From assembly GCA_903884105.1 (NCBI GenBank), contig CAISDJ010000137.1, positions 43,730-107,729 of the forward strand: a stretch of 64,000 bases of DNA, written 5' to 3'. The notes beneath the pieces were generated by a model. The model saw nothing but the letters and a program-made list of their open reading frames with translations. It was not told the origin of the DNA and did not search any database. Position numbers and translations under genes: made by a program. This document shows, piece by piece, positions 55,080 through 64,000 of this stretch (positions within the stretch are counted from its first letter, which is position 1; every line of letters begins with the position of its first letter). This DNA is from an uncultured Pseudomonadota bacterium. Lineage in GTDB: Bacteria > Pseudomonadota > Gammaproteobacteria > Steroidobacterales > Steroidobacteraceae.

Positions 55080-55577
55080 ATGAACCCACACTCCGTCTGC
55101 CAGATCAGTCCGGCCGGGCATGCCGATGTCCCGGAAATCCTCGTGATGGTTCGCGAGCTGGCCGAGTTCGAGCACCTGCTCCATGAAGCGGTGGCCACCG
55201 AGGACGGCATCGCGGAAGCCCTGTTCGGCCCGCGTCCCTATGCCGAAGTGCTGATCGCCCGGGTCGGGCCAGGAGTCGCAGGCTTCGCCCTGTTCTTCCA
55301 TAACTACTCCACCTTCGTGGGCAAACCCGGCATCTATCTTGAGGACCTCTACATCCGGCCGGCCTTCCGCGGCCACGGGTGCGGCAAGGCACTGCTCAAG
55401 ACGGTCGCGCAACTCGCCGTCGAACGGGGCTGCGGTCGCTTCGAGTGGTCGGTGCTTGACTGGAACCAGCGGGCCATCGACTTCTACCATTCCATCGGCG
55501 CGAAGCCGATGAGCGACTGGACGATGATGCGGGTGACGGGGAAGGCGCTCGAGACGTTAGGAGAGAAAGGGGAATAG
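55080..55577 (+). CDS. GNAT N-acetyltransferase
   Basis: 165 aa. The whole GNAT fold: motif A YLEDLYIRPAFRGHGCGKALL (about 80-100) and motif B VLDWNQRAIDFYHSIGAKPM. The sequence resembles diamine/thialysine acetyltransferases, so a polyamine-like substrate is possible. ATG 55080 has GGAGGGG upstream. A perfect 7-bp stem-loop (55620-55637) follows. Confidence 0.88.
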   Translation: MNPHSVCQISPAGHADVPEILVMVRELAEFEHLLHEAVATEDGIAEALFGPRPYAEVLIARVGPGVAGFALFFHNYSTFVGKPGIYLEDLYIRPAFRGHGCGKALLKTVAQLAVERGCGRFEWSVLDWNQRAIDFYHSIGAKPMSDWTMMRVTGKALETLGEKGE

Positions 55578-55778
55578 ACCGGCCGACTCCGTACCCTGGT
55601 TAGGGCATGAATCGGCAAATGGCCTGTCGGCAGGCCAGACACGGACTGGAAGGGCGGTGGATTGGCGTTCCTACACGGCGAATTGGCGGGTGGGAACGTT
55701 GCGGCGCTTTGGGGGTAAGCTCCGGGTAGTCAGGTCCATTCATGGGCCGGCGAGTCACATCAACAGAGGGAGCTTTCC

Positions 55779-55982
55779 ATTACTGTTGCGCGCATTACTG
55801 AAATTTCGTCCACGTCGAAGAAGAGCTTTGATGACGCCGTGGAGAACGGTGTGAAGCGGGCGACCAAGACGCTGCAGAACGTCACCGGCGCATGGGTGGC
55901 TGACCAGGAAGTGGCCGTCTCGAGGGGCAAGATCACCGAGTACAAGGTGCGCCTCAAGGTCACTTTCATCCTCGAGGATTGA
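55779..55982 (+). CDS. Dodecin, with ATT start codon
   Basis: 67 aa. A flavin-binding dodecamer protein. TVARITEISSTSKKSFDDAV, AWVADQEVAV and YKVRLKVTFILED cover the full dodecin fold. The frame has a TAA at about 55715 and no ATG, GTG, TTG or CTG between that and ATT 55779. AGAGGGAG (55765-55772) lies exactly 6 bp before this ATT, and relatives begin MTVARVTEI-like. So translation most probably starts at ATT. A frameshift from ATG 55742 is the less likely alternative. Confidence 0.85.
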   Translation: MTVARITEISSTSKKSFDDAVENGVKRATKTLQNVTGAWVADQEVAVSRGKITEYKVRLKVTFILED

Positions 55983-56083
55983 CTTTCAGGGGAACGAATG
56001 CGCACCGGCCAACCGTCCGGATGTCGGGCGGGTATTCCCGCGTCACGGTTTGAGTCTGAATCTAGCAATTCTGGACTCTCGCG

Positions 56084-56896
56084 TTACTTCGGAGCGAGGC
56101 CCTCGGTCAACTCGATGTAGGTTCCCCAGGGATCCGTCAGAAACGCGATCTTCAGCTGCGTTCCGGGAACCGAGCGGATCGGCGCCTCGATCTTGATGCC
56201 CTTCGCTTCGAGACTTGAGACGAAGCTTTCCAGATCGTCCACCTCGAATCCGATGTGATCCAGCGAGCGGCCTTTCGTCGGGAGCGGCGGCTGGGTGCCC
56301 TGGGCAAACGACAGGTTGACGCCAGGCAGGTCGTCCGCCTCGATCATGCGTGGCTTCGAGAGGCAGGCGATGCAGGGGCGCCTGCCGGGGTTGGCCCCAA
56401 AGGCCTTGACGTACCATGCCTTGATCGCCGGGACATCGAGCGGATAGTAATGAAGGTGATTCATGCTCACTGGCGTGGGCAGCGCGGGCTCGCCGTACAC
56501 CTCGAGACGAATGCCATCGGGTGCGAGCAGATAGACCTCGTTGGGATTCTCTGTCGGTTCGATCGGGATGTTCGCGGCCTTCCATCTTGCAAGCGCCGCC
56601 GGCATGTCCTTCACGGTGAAACCGAAGTGATTGACGATGCTGGCCGCCGGACTCTCCGCGGACCCCGACTTGCGCAGCATGATGTACACGCCCGGGAACT
56701 CGATGAGATCGAGCGGACCGTTCTTCACCAGCTTCCCGCCCATCACGGCAATCCAGAATGTCCTCTGGACATCCACGTCCTTCACTGCCAGGTGAACATG
56801 TCCCATCCTGACACCGACCTGATTCGGCTCCACGAGCTGGGCAGTGGCCGACGTGGCCCACAGGGTGGCAATGGCTAGCAATGACGGAAGCTTCAT
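56084..56896 (-). CDS. Secreted two-domain VOC (glyoxalase-fold) protein
   Basis: 270 aa. Signal peptide MKLPSLLAIATLWATSATAQ, then two VOC modules (about 30-140: GHVHLAVKDVDVQRTFW, HFGFTVKD; and 145-265: HLHYYPLDVPAIKAWYVKAFG, DHIGFEVDD). Exported VOC proteins are unusual; the substrate is unknown. ATG 56896 has AGGAG upstream. It lies 58 bp after a decayed VOC gene in the same direction. Confidence 0.83.
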   Translation of the reverse strand: MKLPSLLAIATLWATSATAQLVEPNQVGVRMGHVHLAVKDVDVQRTFWIAVMGGKLVKNGPLDLIEFPGVYIMLRKSGSAESPAASIVNHFGFTVKDMPAALARWKAANIPIEPTENPNEVYLLAPDGIRLEVYGEPALPTPVSMNHLHYYPLDVPAIKAWYVKAFGANPGRRPCIACLSKPRMIEADDLPGVNLSFAQGTQPPLPTKGRSLDHIGFEVDDLESFVSSLEAKGIKIEAPIRSVPGTQLKIAFLTDPWGTYIELTEGLAPK

Positions 56897-56954
56897 GGAG
56901 GCGCTCCTATCGGACTGCGCAATTGCTCGATTCGGTATCGGTGCATGGGTATTT

Positions 56955-57193
56955 TCAGGAAAGGTCGCCCCGAAATACAAGGTGCACCTTGTTGCCGTCG
57001 GGATCGAGCAGATTGGCGCCGTAGTAACCGTCGCCGTAGTGTTACCTTGGGCCGGGAGGATCCAGCAAAGAGCGGCAGTCCCGCCATCCGGTACAACTTG
57101 CCTGCGGCGCAACCCGAGCGGAATCAGTACCGCATCATAGAAGCGGCCAGCCAGATCCCGGTCATTGCTGCCAATAGTGATATGACCGAACAC
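56955..57193 (-). pseudogene. Decayed single-domain VOC gene
   Basis: The frame starting at 57193 (MFGHITIGSNDRDLAGRFYD, then VVPDGGTAALCWILP) is the N-terminal half of a typical 125-residue VOC protein. After about residue 50 the matching C-terminal part (YGDGYYGANLLDPDGN, then VHLVFRGDLS and stop) continues in another frame. About 50 middle residues are absent. An internal deletion with frameshift explains this. Confidence 0.85.
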
Positions 57194-57398
57194 GCGGAAC
57201 TTCCTTGTGGGGTACCGGAGTGCAGGGTAGCGCTAGCCCGCAGTGCGCGACCGAACGGAGAAGACGTACAACTCTCCCCGAGGGTTTCATTGACTACGGG
57301 AATAATCATGCCCTTCCCGCCTCTGACCTGCCGGTGGGCTATTTGCTGACAAAGTCGGCCATTCGCCAGCGAAGCTGGCCGGTCTATCCCTTGTCCGC

Positions 57399-58112
57399 CT
57401 ACTGCCTCGGCAACACAAACCTGAACCCCCGCTGGTTCAGGACGACGCCATCGGTGCGGATCTTCTCGAGGAGCGGGCCTTCGGTAAGCGTGGCGCCTTC
57501 GGTGTACTTGCGCATGTTGATGAAGACGAAGCGTTCGGCGGGGTTCGTCGAGTAGACGTGGATGTCGAGATGCATGGGTGGCATGCCGACGGCCCGGTCG
57601 CCGGTGAGTTCGTTCAAGGTCGGCAGGTTCTCTTCACCGCCAGCCTGGTTTGTGGTGGAAGGCGTGCCTGAGCGCAGAGGGCGGACGATGGGTGCGCGAT
57701 CGGGCACATTGGCTGCGAGAGCGGCAGCATCAGGGTCGGTGGATTCAGCGGCCGCGGCCGCTTCTTCGGCGAGTGACCTCGCTGGTAATGCAGTTGCTGC
57801 GACAGGATCAACAGGTGCCGGTAACGCCGCTGTCTGCGCAGGCGCAACGGTGGGGGGAGCCGTTGCCGGACGCGGTGTCGCCGCGACGGCAGCAGGCGGA
57901 GGCGTCACTTGCGCGACGGCCGCCGGGTCGGGACTCCGCAGCAGCACCACGAGCAATACGATCAGGTTGATCCCGAGCAGGGCAGCGATCGCCCACACCC
58001 ACCACGGACGGCCTTCCCTGCGTCTCCCGAATGGCACTTCTGTAAGCGCAGGCCCGCTATGTCGCTGGCGCGCATTCTCGGACTTTCTCAAGGCATCGAG
58101 GATGAAGCTCAT
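57399..58112 (-). CDS. gspB: Type II secretion assembly protein GspB/ExeB-like
   Basis: 237 aa. MSFILDALRKSE is the GspB N-terminal signature. A membrane helix (about 38-58), a Pro/Ala linker and a conserved C-terminal domain (MPPMHLDIHVYSTNPAERFVFIN) follow. It works with ExeA to place the secretin in the peptidoglycan. It starts 4 bp after exeA. Confidence 0.9.
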   Translation of the reverse strand: MSFILDALRKSENARQRHSGPALTEVPFGRRREGRPWWVWAIAALLGINLIVLLVVLLRSPDPAAVAQVTPPPAAVAATPRPATAPPTVAPAQTAALPAPVDPVAATALPARSLAEEAAAAAESTDPDAAALAANVPDRAPIVRPLRSGTPSTTNQAGGEENLPTLNELTGDRAVGMPPMHLDIHVYSTNPAERFVFINMRKYTEGATLTEGPLLEKIRTDGVVLNQRGFRFVLPRQ

Positions 58113-58116
58113 GCCG

Positions 58117-59772
58117 CTAACCCCCTTTTGCCAAAGGCAACAGCAGCGGCGCTTCCGTGCTGGTCAGCGAATCGAGCAATACCTGCGTCTGCAGGCCCGC
58201 AACGCCATCGACGTCGAGGCGGTGCTGGTGCTGGAACTCCTCAACCATCGCGGCGAGCTCCTCGTCGTAGGTGTCGCTACCGGCATTGGCCACGGGTTGG
58301 CCTAGTGCCGTGAATAGGCTCTTGCGTAACCAGCGAACGCCTTCATCGCGGTTGCCGATCGACAGGGCGCGGGGCTCGCGCGTGTGCGGTCGCCACAGGA
58401 TCAGGAATTCTCCAAACCAATAGCGCGACAGGGCGGCGATCGTGACGTCGTGCGTCGTCTCGCCGATGCGGACGTTCGCAGATTCATCGTTCAGCGAAGT
58501 CAGTACGACTTGATGCGTATTGCCGTCCGCGTCGGTGAGCGTGAGGATCGCGGGACGATTGAGCTGGCGCAGCTGTGCCCACGTCCCCTTCTGGAAGACG
58601 CATTGCAGCTTCTGCTTCAGCGCCTGGTCGCAGGCACGACCCTTCGCAGCATCGTAGTTGCCGCCCCACGCCGAGAACAAGCTGGTGAACTCGCCATTGT
58701 TGGCCGCCTTTGCACCCTCGGGAGTCGTACTCTGCGGCGCATCGGCCCGCAGGATTTCGGTGAGGTCTTTGAGCGGCGCTGGAAGGGCTGGCTCGGCGGC
58801 GACGGGAGGTGTTTCCACGGCGGGTGCAGATACTTCTGCAACCACCGGAGCCGGTGGCACTGGCTCGGTGCGCAGCAACCGCCAGATACCGAATGCGCTC
58901 AACGCCAGTATCACCGCCATGGCTCCGCCTACCGCCAGGCCGCGAGGCCAGTGCGGTGCCGTCCTGCCATGCACTTCTTCAGCGGCCCGCCGCACGAGTC
59001 GCGGGCTGATGCGGTGCTGGTCTTCGGTGTAGCCCCCAAGCAATGCGCGGTCGCTGATGATGTTGATCAGGCGAGGAATGCCGCGACTGTGGCGGTGCAG
59101 CTCCACCAGCGAGGCCGACGTGAAGATCTCGGTGGTCGAGCCCGCGACCTTGAGCCGGTGCTTTACGTACGCCGAGCTTTCATCGCGAGACAGTGGGTCG
59201 AGGTGATACCTGCCGGTAATGCGCTGGGCGAGCTGGCGCAGGTCTTCGCGTTCCAGCAGCGTGCGCAGCTCGGGCTGTCCGATGAGAATGATCTGCAGCA
59301 GCTTCTGCGTCGCCGTTTCCAGGTTGGTCAGCAAGCGCACCTGTTCGAGTGTCTCTGGAGTCAGGTTCTGTGCTTCATCCACGATGACGACCACGCGCCG
59401 ACCCTTCGCATGGGCTGCGAGGAGCCGGGTGTTTAGGATGTCCACCAGCCCCTTGACGCTGTCCTCATCCTCGTCGCGCACGAAGATCCCGAGCTCCTGG
59501 CAGATTGCAAGCAGGAACTCGATCGGTGTCAGGCGCGGGTTGAGGATCACGGCGACATCGGCATGTCCCGGCAACTGTTCGAGCAGCGTGCGCACGATGG
59601 TCGTCTTGCCGGTGCCCACCTCGCCGGTCAGCTGGATGAAGCCGCCGGCTTCATTGATGCCGTAAAGAAGATGGGCAAGCGCCTCCGCATGCCGCTCGCT
59701 CATGAAGAGGTAACGCGGATCCGGGGTGATCGAGAAGGGCTTGTCGGTCAGACCGAAAAAGCTCGTGTACAT
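58117..59772 (-). CDS. exeA: ExeA/GspA-type ATPase with peptidoglycan-binding domain
   Basis: 551 aa. MYTSFFGLTDKPFSITPDPRYLF, Walker A GEVGTGKTTIVRTL and Walker B VVVIVDEAQNL in the cytoplasmic AAA part (to about 270), a membrane helix (about 283-300), then a periplasmic region with a C-terminal PG_binding_1 domain (about 480-545). ATG 59772. Other general-secretion (gsp) genes are not in the window. Confidence 0.92.
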   Translation of the reverse strand: MYTSFFGLTDKPFSITPDPRYLFMSERHAEALAHLLYGINEAGGFIQLTGEVGTGKTTIVRTLLEQLPGHADVAVILNPRLTPIEFLLAICQELGIFVRDEDEDSVKGLVDILNTRLLAAHAKGRRVVVIVDEAQNLTPETLEQVRLLTNLETATQKLLQIILIGQPELRTLLEREDLRQLAQRITGRYHLDPLSRDESSAYVKHRLKVAGSTTEIFTSASLVELHRHSRGIPRLINIISDRALLGGYTEDQHRISPRLVRRAAEEVHGRTAPHWPRGLAVGGAMAVILALSAFGIWRLLRTEPVPPAPVVAEVSAPAVETPPVAAEPALPAPLKDLTEILRADAPQSTTPEGAKAANNGEFTSLFSAWGGNYDAAKGRACDQALKQKLQCVFQKGTWAQLRQLNRPAILTLTDADGNTHQVVLTSLNDESANVRIGETTHDVTIAALSRYWFGEFLILWRPHTREPRALSIGNRDEGVRWLRKSLFTALGQPVANAGSDTYDEELAAMVEEFQHQHRLDVDGVAGLQTQVLLDSLTSTEAPLLLPLAKGG

Positions 59773-59818
59773 CGCGGCGTCTTGAGTACCTGTGGACCTG
59801 AAGCGGAAGCGAGGCGCC

Positions 59819-60235
59819 CTACTTAACCGTGATCGTGATCTTTTGCGACACCACGGCCGGCTGGTGCGGCACGTGCAAGTGGTCGCCAAGGACCAGCTGC
59901 AACGTGTGCTGGCCGGGCGCGAGCGTCAGCGTCGTTTCCGTCTGGCCCTTGCCGAAGTGGATGTGGTTGGCATCGGCGGGAATTGGCTTGTCGAGGGCGG
60001 GCAGATCGGCATCGACCAGCAAGTGGTGATGGCCTGTGTCCGGCAGCTGGATCCCGGCGGGTGCGACGCCCATGCCCCTTAACCCGAAGCGGACCGTGAC
60101 CGGACCCGTGACGGTGGCTTTGTCTGCGGGAGCGATGAGGTACAGCTCGGCTCCCTGGGGCGCTGGCGTTCTTGGAGTCTGGGCGAGCGCGGCAAATGTA
60201 GCCAGCGTCAGGATGGCGGCGGCGAGCTTCTTCAT
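59819..60235 (-). CDS. Secreted DUF4399 protein
   Basis: 138 aa. Signal peptide (first 18, cleavage near ALAQ). The rest has the DUF4399 core: RFGLRGMGVAPAG, TGHHHLLVD, HIHFGKGQTET and LQLVLGDHLHVPH. The His-rich segments suggest metal (copper-like) binding, not proven. ATG 60235 with GAGGAACTCGTCA upstream. Confidence 0.85.
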   Translation of the reverse strand: MKKLAAAILTLATFAALAQTPRTPAPQGAELYLIAPADKATVTGPVTVRFGLRGMGVAPAGIQLPDTGHHHLLVDADLPALDKPIPADANHIHFGKGQTETTLTLAPGQHTLQLVLGDHLHVPHQPAVVSQKITITVK

Positions 60236-60275
60236 TGACGAGTTCCTCAAGGATGGAGACATGACTTCGACCGGA

Positions 60276-62771
60276 TTACCCATTGTAAGTGTGCAGGCGT
60301 GGCGAGTGCTGGTCAGATGTGCTGTTGCCTGCCTCGGTGCCGAGTTCGCTCGGGTCGAAATCGTCCACCTGCGCGAGTTCCATCACCTTGCGATCGTACT
60401 CCTGCAGCGTGGCAGCTTCGGCACCGCTCAGAATCCCCAGGCCAAGGCCTTGCTGGATCTGACCGGGCAAGTCGAGCGCGGTCACGCGGCCCGTCTTGAC
60501 GCCGTCGACCCGCAGCCGCTTCTCGAGCGGTTCTGCAGTCTGGGCCAGAACGAGCGCTTCGTGCAGCAGGCCGAGCGGATTGCCGGGCTCGGCCGTCCGG
60601 TAGATGCCCTGTGTCAGCCGGTCGCGGGTTGCCGTCGGCAGCATGATCGCTTCCGCCAGCTTCTGGCTGAGCGAGTCGTCGGGCGCGGAGTAGGTACGTC
60701 CTCGCGGGAAAATCACCAAGCGCATCAGTCCCGCGAGCAGACGGTTCGGAAAGTTCCTGAGGAAACTGTGCAACTGCTCCTGCGCCTTGTACAGCAGCGA
60801 GCGGCAAGCCCATTCGACAAACGGCAGGTCTTCCGCAGGACGGCCCTGGTTCTCGTAGTGCTTCAGCACCATCGAGGCGAGGTACATCGCGGATACAACA
60901 TCGCCCAGTCTTGCCGAGAGGCTTTCTTTCTTCTTGAGGTAACCGCCGAGCGTCAGCATGGCGACATCGGTGGCGAACGCGAACGATGCGCTGAAGCGGT
61001 TGATGTGCTGGAAGTAGCGCTTCGTGGCGCCGGTCTCCGGCACGTCGGAAAAGCGGGCCAGTGTGAGCGCCATGATGAGCGAGCGTACGGCATTGCTGAT
61101 CGTGAAGCCGATATGGCCGAACAGCGCCTTGTCGAAGTCATGGACCGATTTCTTCTTGTCCTTGGAGCGCGCCGCTTCCATTTCCTTCAGCACGAAGGGA
61201 TGGCAGCGAATGGCGCCCTGGCCGAACAGGATCAGGTTACGCGTCAGGATGTTCGCGCCTTCGACCGTGATGGCAACGGGAATGATCTGGTAGCCGCGCC
61301 CGAGATAGTTGCGCGGCCCGAGACAGATGCCCTTGCCGCCATGGACGTCCATGGCGTCGTTCGCCACGACGCGGGCCAGCTCGGTAACGTGATACTTCAG
61401 CATGGCGGCCGGCACAGCGGGCCGTTCACCGCCATCGATGGCGGCAATCGTCACGGAACGCGCGGCATCCATGATGTACGTATTGCCGGCCATGCGGGCG
61501 AGCACTTCCTGCACGCCTTCGAAGTTGCCGACTGGCGTGTTGAATTGCTTGCGAATCCTCGAGTACGCGCCGGTTGCAAAGATGGCGGCCTTGGCGCCAC
61601 CGGTTGCGTTGGAAGGCAACGAGATGCAGCGGCCGACCGAGAGCTGTTCGACGAGCATGCGCCAGCCTTGTCCTGCCATCTTCGGTCCCCCGATGATGCA
61701 GTCGAGCGGCACGAAGACATCGTGTCCCTGGATGGGGCCGTTCTGGAACGGATTGTTGACGGGGAAGTGCCGCCTGCCAATGGTGATGCCCGCCGTATTC
61801 CGCGGGATCAGTGCGCACGTGATGCCGTAGTCGGTTTGCTCGCCACCGAGCAGCTTGTTCGGATCGAACAAGCGGAATGCAAGTCCGACGACGGTCGCGA
61901 TCGGCGCCAGCGTGATGTAGCGTTTGGAGAAGTTGAGCTTGAGGCCGATGACCTCGCGGCCGTCGTAGATCCCCTTGCAGACCACGCCGGTATCGGGAAT
62001 CGACGCCGCATCCGACCCGGCACGCGGGCCCGTGAGCGCGAAGCACGGCACTTCCTCACCACGAGCGAGGCGCGGCAGGTAGTGATGCTTCTGCTCTTCA
62101 GTCCCGTAGTGGAGCAGCAACTCGGCGGGACCGAGGGAATTCGGGACGGCGACGGTAGAGCAGGCGGTGCCACTGCGGCTCGCGATTTTGATGAGCACGC
62201 ACGAATGCGCGTAGGCCGAGAACTCGAGTCCGCCGTACTTCTTCGGGATGATCATCGCGAAGAAGCCTTTCGACTTCAGGTAGTCCCACACTTGAGGCGA
62301 CAGGTCGCCGCGCTTATGGGTGGTGTCCCACTCATCGATCATGCGGCACAATTCTTCGCACGGCCCGTCGAGGAATGCCTGCTCTTCTGCCGACAGCTTC
62401 GGGGCCGCCGCCGACATCAGCTTCTTCCAGTTGGGACCCCCGGTGAACAGCTCGCCGTCCCACCAGACCGTGCCTGCCTCGAGGGCTTCGCGTTCGGTCG
62501 AGGACATCGACGGGAGCAGGCGGCGGTAGACAAGCAGGAAGGGCTTGGTGATGAACGACAGCCTGAGCCCATCGATGTTGAGCAGCACCAGCACAGCGAG
62601 CACGACCCAGAGGATGACAAGCCACGCCATGCCGGCGGACCCCAGCCACGTGTACGCGAGCAGTGCGGCGCCGTGAGCGACCGTAGCGGTGATGAGGCTC
62701 GAGCGGCGGTACGCGAGGAGCAGGGCGCCCCCGATAAAGATCACCAGCCAGATCACTGTGCCCACCGCCAT
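60276..62771 (-). CDS. fadE: Acyl-CoA dehydrogenase FadE
   Basis: 831 aa (E. coli 814). Two to three N-terminal membrane helices (about 5-65) precede the dehydrogenase domain (KYGGLEFSAYAHS, CFALTGPRAGSDAASIPD, GANILTRNLILFGQGAIRCHPF). First enzyme of beta-oxidation. The start is preceded by AAGGGGA. DUF4399 begins 40 bp beyond its stop. Confidence 0.96.
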   Translation of the reverse strand: MAVGTVIWLVIFIGGALLLAYRRSSLITATVAHGAALLAYTWLGSAGMAWLVILWVVLAVLVLLNIDGLRLSFITKPFLLVYRRLLPSMSSTEREALEAGTVWWDGELFTGGPNWKKLMSAAAPKLSAEEQAFLDGPCEELCRMIDEWDTTHKRGDLSPQVWDYLKSKGFFAMIIPKKYGGLEFSAYAHSCVLIKIASRSGTACSTVAVPNSLGPAELLLHYGTEEQKHHYLPRLARGEEVPCFALTGPRAGSDAASIPDTGVVCKGIYDGREVIGLKLNFSKRYITLAPIATVVGLAFRLFDPNKLLGGEQTDYGITCALIPRNTAGITIGRRHFPVNNPFQNGPIQGHDVFVPLDCIIGGPKMAGQGWRMLVEQLSVGRCISLPSNATGGAKAAIFATGAYSRIRKQFNTPVGNFEGVQEVLARMAGNTYIMDAARSVTIAAIDGGERPAVPAAMLKYHVTELARVVANDAMDVHGGKGICLGPRNYLGRGYQIIPVAITVEGANILTRNLILFGQGAIRCHPFVLKEMEAARSKDKKKSVHDFDKALFGHIGFTISNAVRSLIMALTLARFSDVPETGATKRYFQHINRFSASFAFATDVAMLTLGGYLKKKESLSARLGDVVSAMYLASMVLKHYENQGRPAEDLPFVEWACRSLLYKAQEQLHSFLRNFPNRLLAGLMRLVIFPRGRTYSAPDDSLSQKLAEAIMLPTATRDRLTQGIYRTAEPGNPLGLLHEALVLAQTAEPLEKRLRVDGVKTGRVTALDLPGQIQQGLGLGILSGAEAATLQEYDRKVMELAQVDDFDPSELGTEAGNSTSDQHSPRLHTYNG

Positions 62772-62855
62772 TCCCCTTGCTCGTCACGGGCTTCAAGCCC
62801 AAGGGACACTATAAGGCGACTTCAGAGTCTAAAACATAAGGAACGGGCCAAAAGC

Positions 62856-62881
62856 AAAGGGCCGGCGTTGGCCGGCCCTTT
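62856..62881 (-). terminator. Intrinsic terminator of mdh
   Basis: A perfect 11-bp stem AAAGGGCCGGC/GCCGGCCCTTT with loop GTTG. On the - strand it is followed by a broken T-run (TTTGCTTTT). It lies 46 bp past the mdh stop and separates it from fadE. Confidence 0.85.
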
Positions 62882-62926
62882 GTCCCACTCTCCTGAAGAA
62901 GATTCAGTGGGTTGTGTGCAGTGCAA

Positions 62927-63904
62927 TCAGAGGAGTTCCTTGACCCCGTCTTTCTCTTCCAGCAGTTCCTTGTGGGTCGCGTCCATGCGGGCGCGGCTGA
63001 AGTCGTTGACGGCCAAGCCCTGGACGATCTGGTAGTCGCCGTTCTTGCAAGTGACGGGATAGCCGTAGATCACGCCCTTCGGGATGCCGTAGCTGCCGTC
63101 CGACGGCACACCCATCGAGACCCAGTCGCCCTCCGCCGTGCCGAGCACCCAGGTGCGGATGTGGTCGATCGCAGCCGAGGCGGCCGAGGCTGCGGAAGAA
63201 GCGCCGCGAGCCTTGATGATCGCTGCACCGCGCTGCTGCACGGTCGGGATGAACGTGTCTGCGTACCAGGCCTGATCGACGAGCGACAGCGCAGGTTTGC
63301 CGTCGACAGTCGCATGATGCAGGTCGGGATACTGGGTGGCCGAATGGTTGCCCCAGATGATCGCCTTCCTGATCATGTTGAAGTGCACGCCGGACTTCTC
63401 GGACAGTTGCGACAGCGCGCGATTGTGGTCCAGGCGCACCATTGCAGTGAAGTTGCGCGGATTCAGGTCAGGCGCATTCTGCTGTGCAATGAGCGAGTTC
63501 GTGTTGGCCGGGTTGCCGACGACGAGCACGCGCACGTTGCGGTCCGCCACGGCATTCATAGCCTTGCCCTGCGCCGAGAAGATCTGGGCGTTGGCCATCA
63601 GCAGGTCCTTGCGCTCCATGCCCGGGCCGCGGGGGCGGGCACCGACGAGCAGCGCCACGTTGCAGTCCTTGAAGGCCACCTTGGCATCGTCCGTCGCGAC
63701 GATCTTGTTCAAGGTCGGGAACGCGCAATCGTTCAGTTCCATTACGACGCCCTGCAGGGCGCCGAGCGCCGGAGTGATCTCGAGCAGGTGCAGGTTGATC
63801 GGCTGGTCTGGCCCCAGCATGGCGCCGGAGGCGACGCGGAAGGCGAGGGCGTAACCGATCTGACCGGCAGCTCCGGTGATGGCGACGTTCACGGGGCTCT
63901 TCAT
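62927..63904 (-). CDS. mdh: Malate dehydrogenase
   Basis: 325 aa, the ~325-residue proteobacterial type similar to cytosolic eukaryotic [17 protein letters not shown] nucleotide motif, [15 protein letters not shown] (substrate Arg), [10 protein letters not shown], and catalytic His in [14 protein letters not shown] 63904 is preferred; a GTG at 63916 would put the AAGGAG under the start. It oxidises malate to oxaloacetate, the C4 product of the lig pathway's aldolase, which is coincidental. Confidence 0.96.
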   Translation of the reverse strand: MKSPVNVAITGAAGQIGYALAFRVASGAMLGPDQPINLHLLEITPALGALQGVVMELNDCAFPTLNKIVATDDAKVAFKDCNVALLVGARPRGPGMERKDLLMANAQIFSAQGKAMNAVADRNVRVLVVGNPANTNSLIAQQNAPDLNPRNFTAMVRLDHNRALSQLSEKSGVHFNMIRKAIIWGNHSATQYPDLHHATVDGKPALSLVDQAWYADTFIPTVQQRGAAIIKARGASSAASAASAAIDHIRTWVLGTAEGDWVSMGVPSDGSYGIPKGVIYGYPVTCKNGDYQIVQGLAVNDFSRARMDATHKELLEEKDGVKELL

Positions 63905-64000
63905 GGGACTACTCACTCCTTGGGAACTTGAGGTTCGAGGCTTCGAGGGGCGCGAATTCTAGCAAAGCGCGCGGCCTAGGGAACCTCTGCACAGGTTTCA

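Noticed and set aside
55742..55778. ATG 55742 as dodecin start
   Set aside because: It is in another frame and would need a frameshift; ATT with a well-placed Shine-Dalgarno is simpler.
57124..57309. 61-residue frame on - in the gap before gspB
   Set aside because: Starts upstream of the VOC remnant without RBS or motif; the 57194-57398 gap shows nothing else I can support.
60036..63035. 999-residue open frame on + opposite fadE
   Set aside because: Shadow of a high-GC coding gene. fadE on - has strong domain evidence, while this frame shows no domain, no RBS and spans two genes.

Overview
The window looks like a high-GC chromosome segment of a gammaproteobacterium. The markers are ubiE-ubiJ-ubiB, ubiK, hemC-hemD-hemX-hemY beside an algZ/algR-type pair, dapF-DUF484-xerC, hslVU, fadE and comM. 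The gene content suits the Xanthomonadales/Nevskiales/Steroidobacter side of the class, but that placement is inference. No phage, transposase, integrase or CRISPR array was seen. The only RNA gene found is one tRNA-Arg(CCG).

Layout. 1-3.7 kb: trpD (end), trpC, trpF, trpB, trpA on +. 3.9-6.1 kb: small + genes (EF-hand protein, DedA, DUF2007, hotdog-like protein, possible lipoprotein). 6.1-16.3 kb: a long - strand run with yccU-like, dapF, DUF484, xerC, hslV, hslU, DUF971, MazG-like, ubiE, ubiJ, ubiB and a DMT exporter. 16.5 kb: an orphan ParA. 17.3-24.5 kb: a - strand heme operon chained mostly by 4-bp overlaps. 24.6-25.6 kb: yqjD-yqjE-yqjK-like envelope genes. 25.7-28.4 kb: algR/algZ-type regulators and a beta-hydroxyacid dehydrogenase. 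28.5-31.5 kb: amtB flanked by two PII genes, with a sigma-54 promoter and an NtrC site upstream. 31.9-34.3 kb: ubiK, comM, a membrane-anchored cytochrome c.

34.4-48.2 kb is the accessory catabolic part. A - strand operon (ligK, galD/ligU, ligJ, ligI, ligA, ligB, ligC, aldo/keto reductase) encodes the complete protocatechuate 4,5-cleavage route to pyruvate and oxaloacetate. It diverges from a LysR regulator that has two HTH domains. Past the tRNA lies a periplasmic oxidation cluster: a Tat protein, the two 4-cresol-dehydrogenase-type subunits, a PQQ alcohol dehydrogenase and a second cytochrome c. This probably feeds phenolic side-chain oxidation toward the lig pathway, although the linking steps are not in the window.

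48.4-64 kb: a two-component system with a PmrA-type box in front of a DegP/MucD protease; a short VirJ-like hydrolase; a second uroporphyrinogen-III-synthase-like gene; a 34-residue Lys-rich protein; LysR and GNAT genes; a dodecin whose reading frame opens with ATT; a secreted VOC protein beside a decayed VOC gene; exeA-gspB; DUF4399; fadE; mdh.

The most unusual feature is non-coding. Two families of palindromic, internally tandem repeats sit almost only just behind stop codons. Family A is built from GRTCGGT heptamers. Family B has GGAAGC-rich left arms and GCTTCC-rich right arms. They have expanded the gaps of otherwise compact operons (hslV/hslU, ubiE/ubiJ/ubiB, trpD/trpC), and several genes end inside them.
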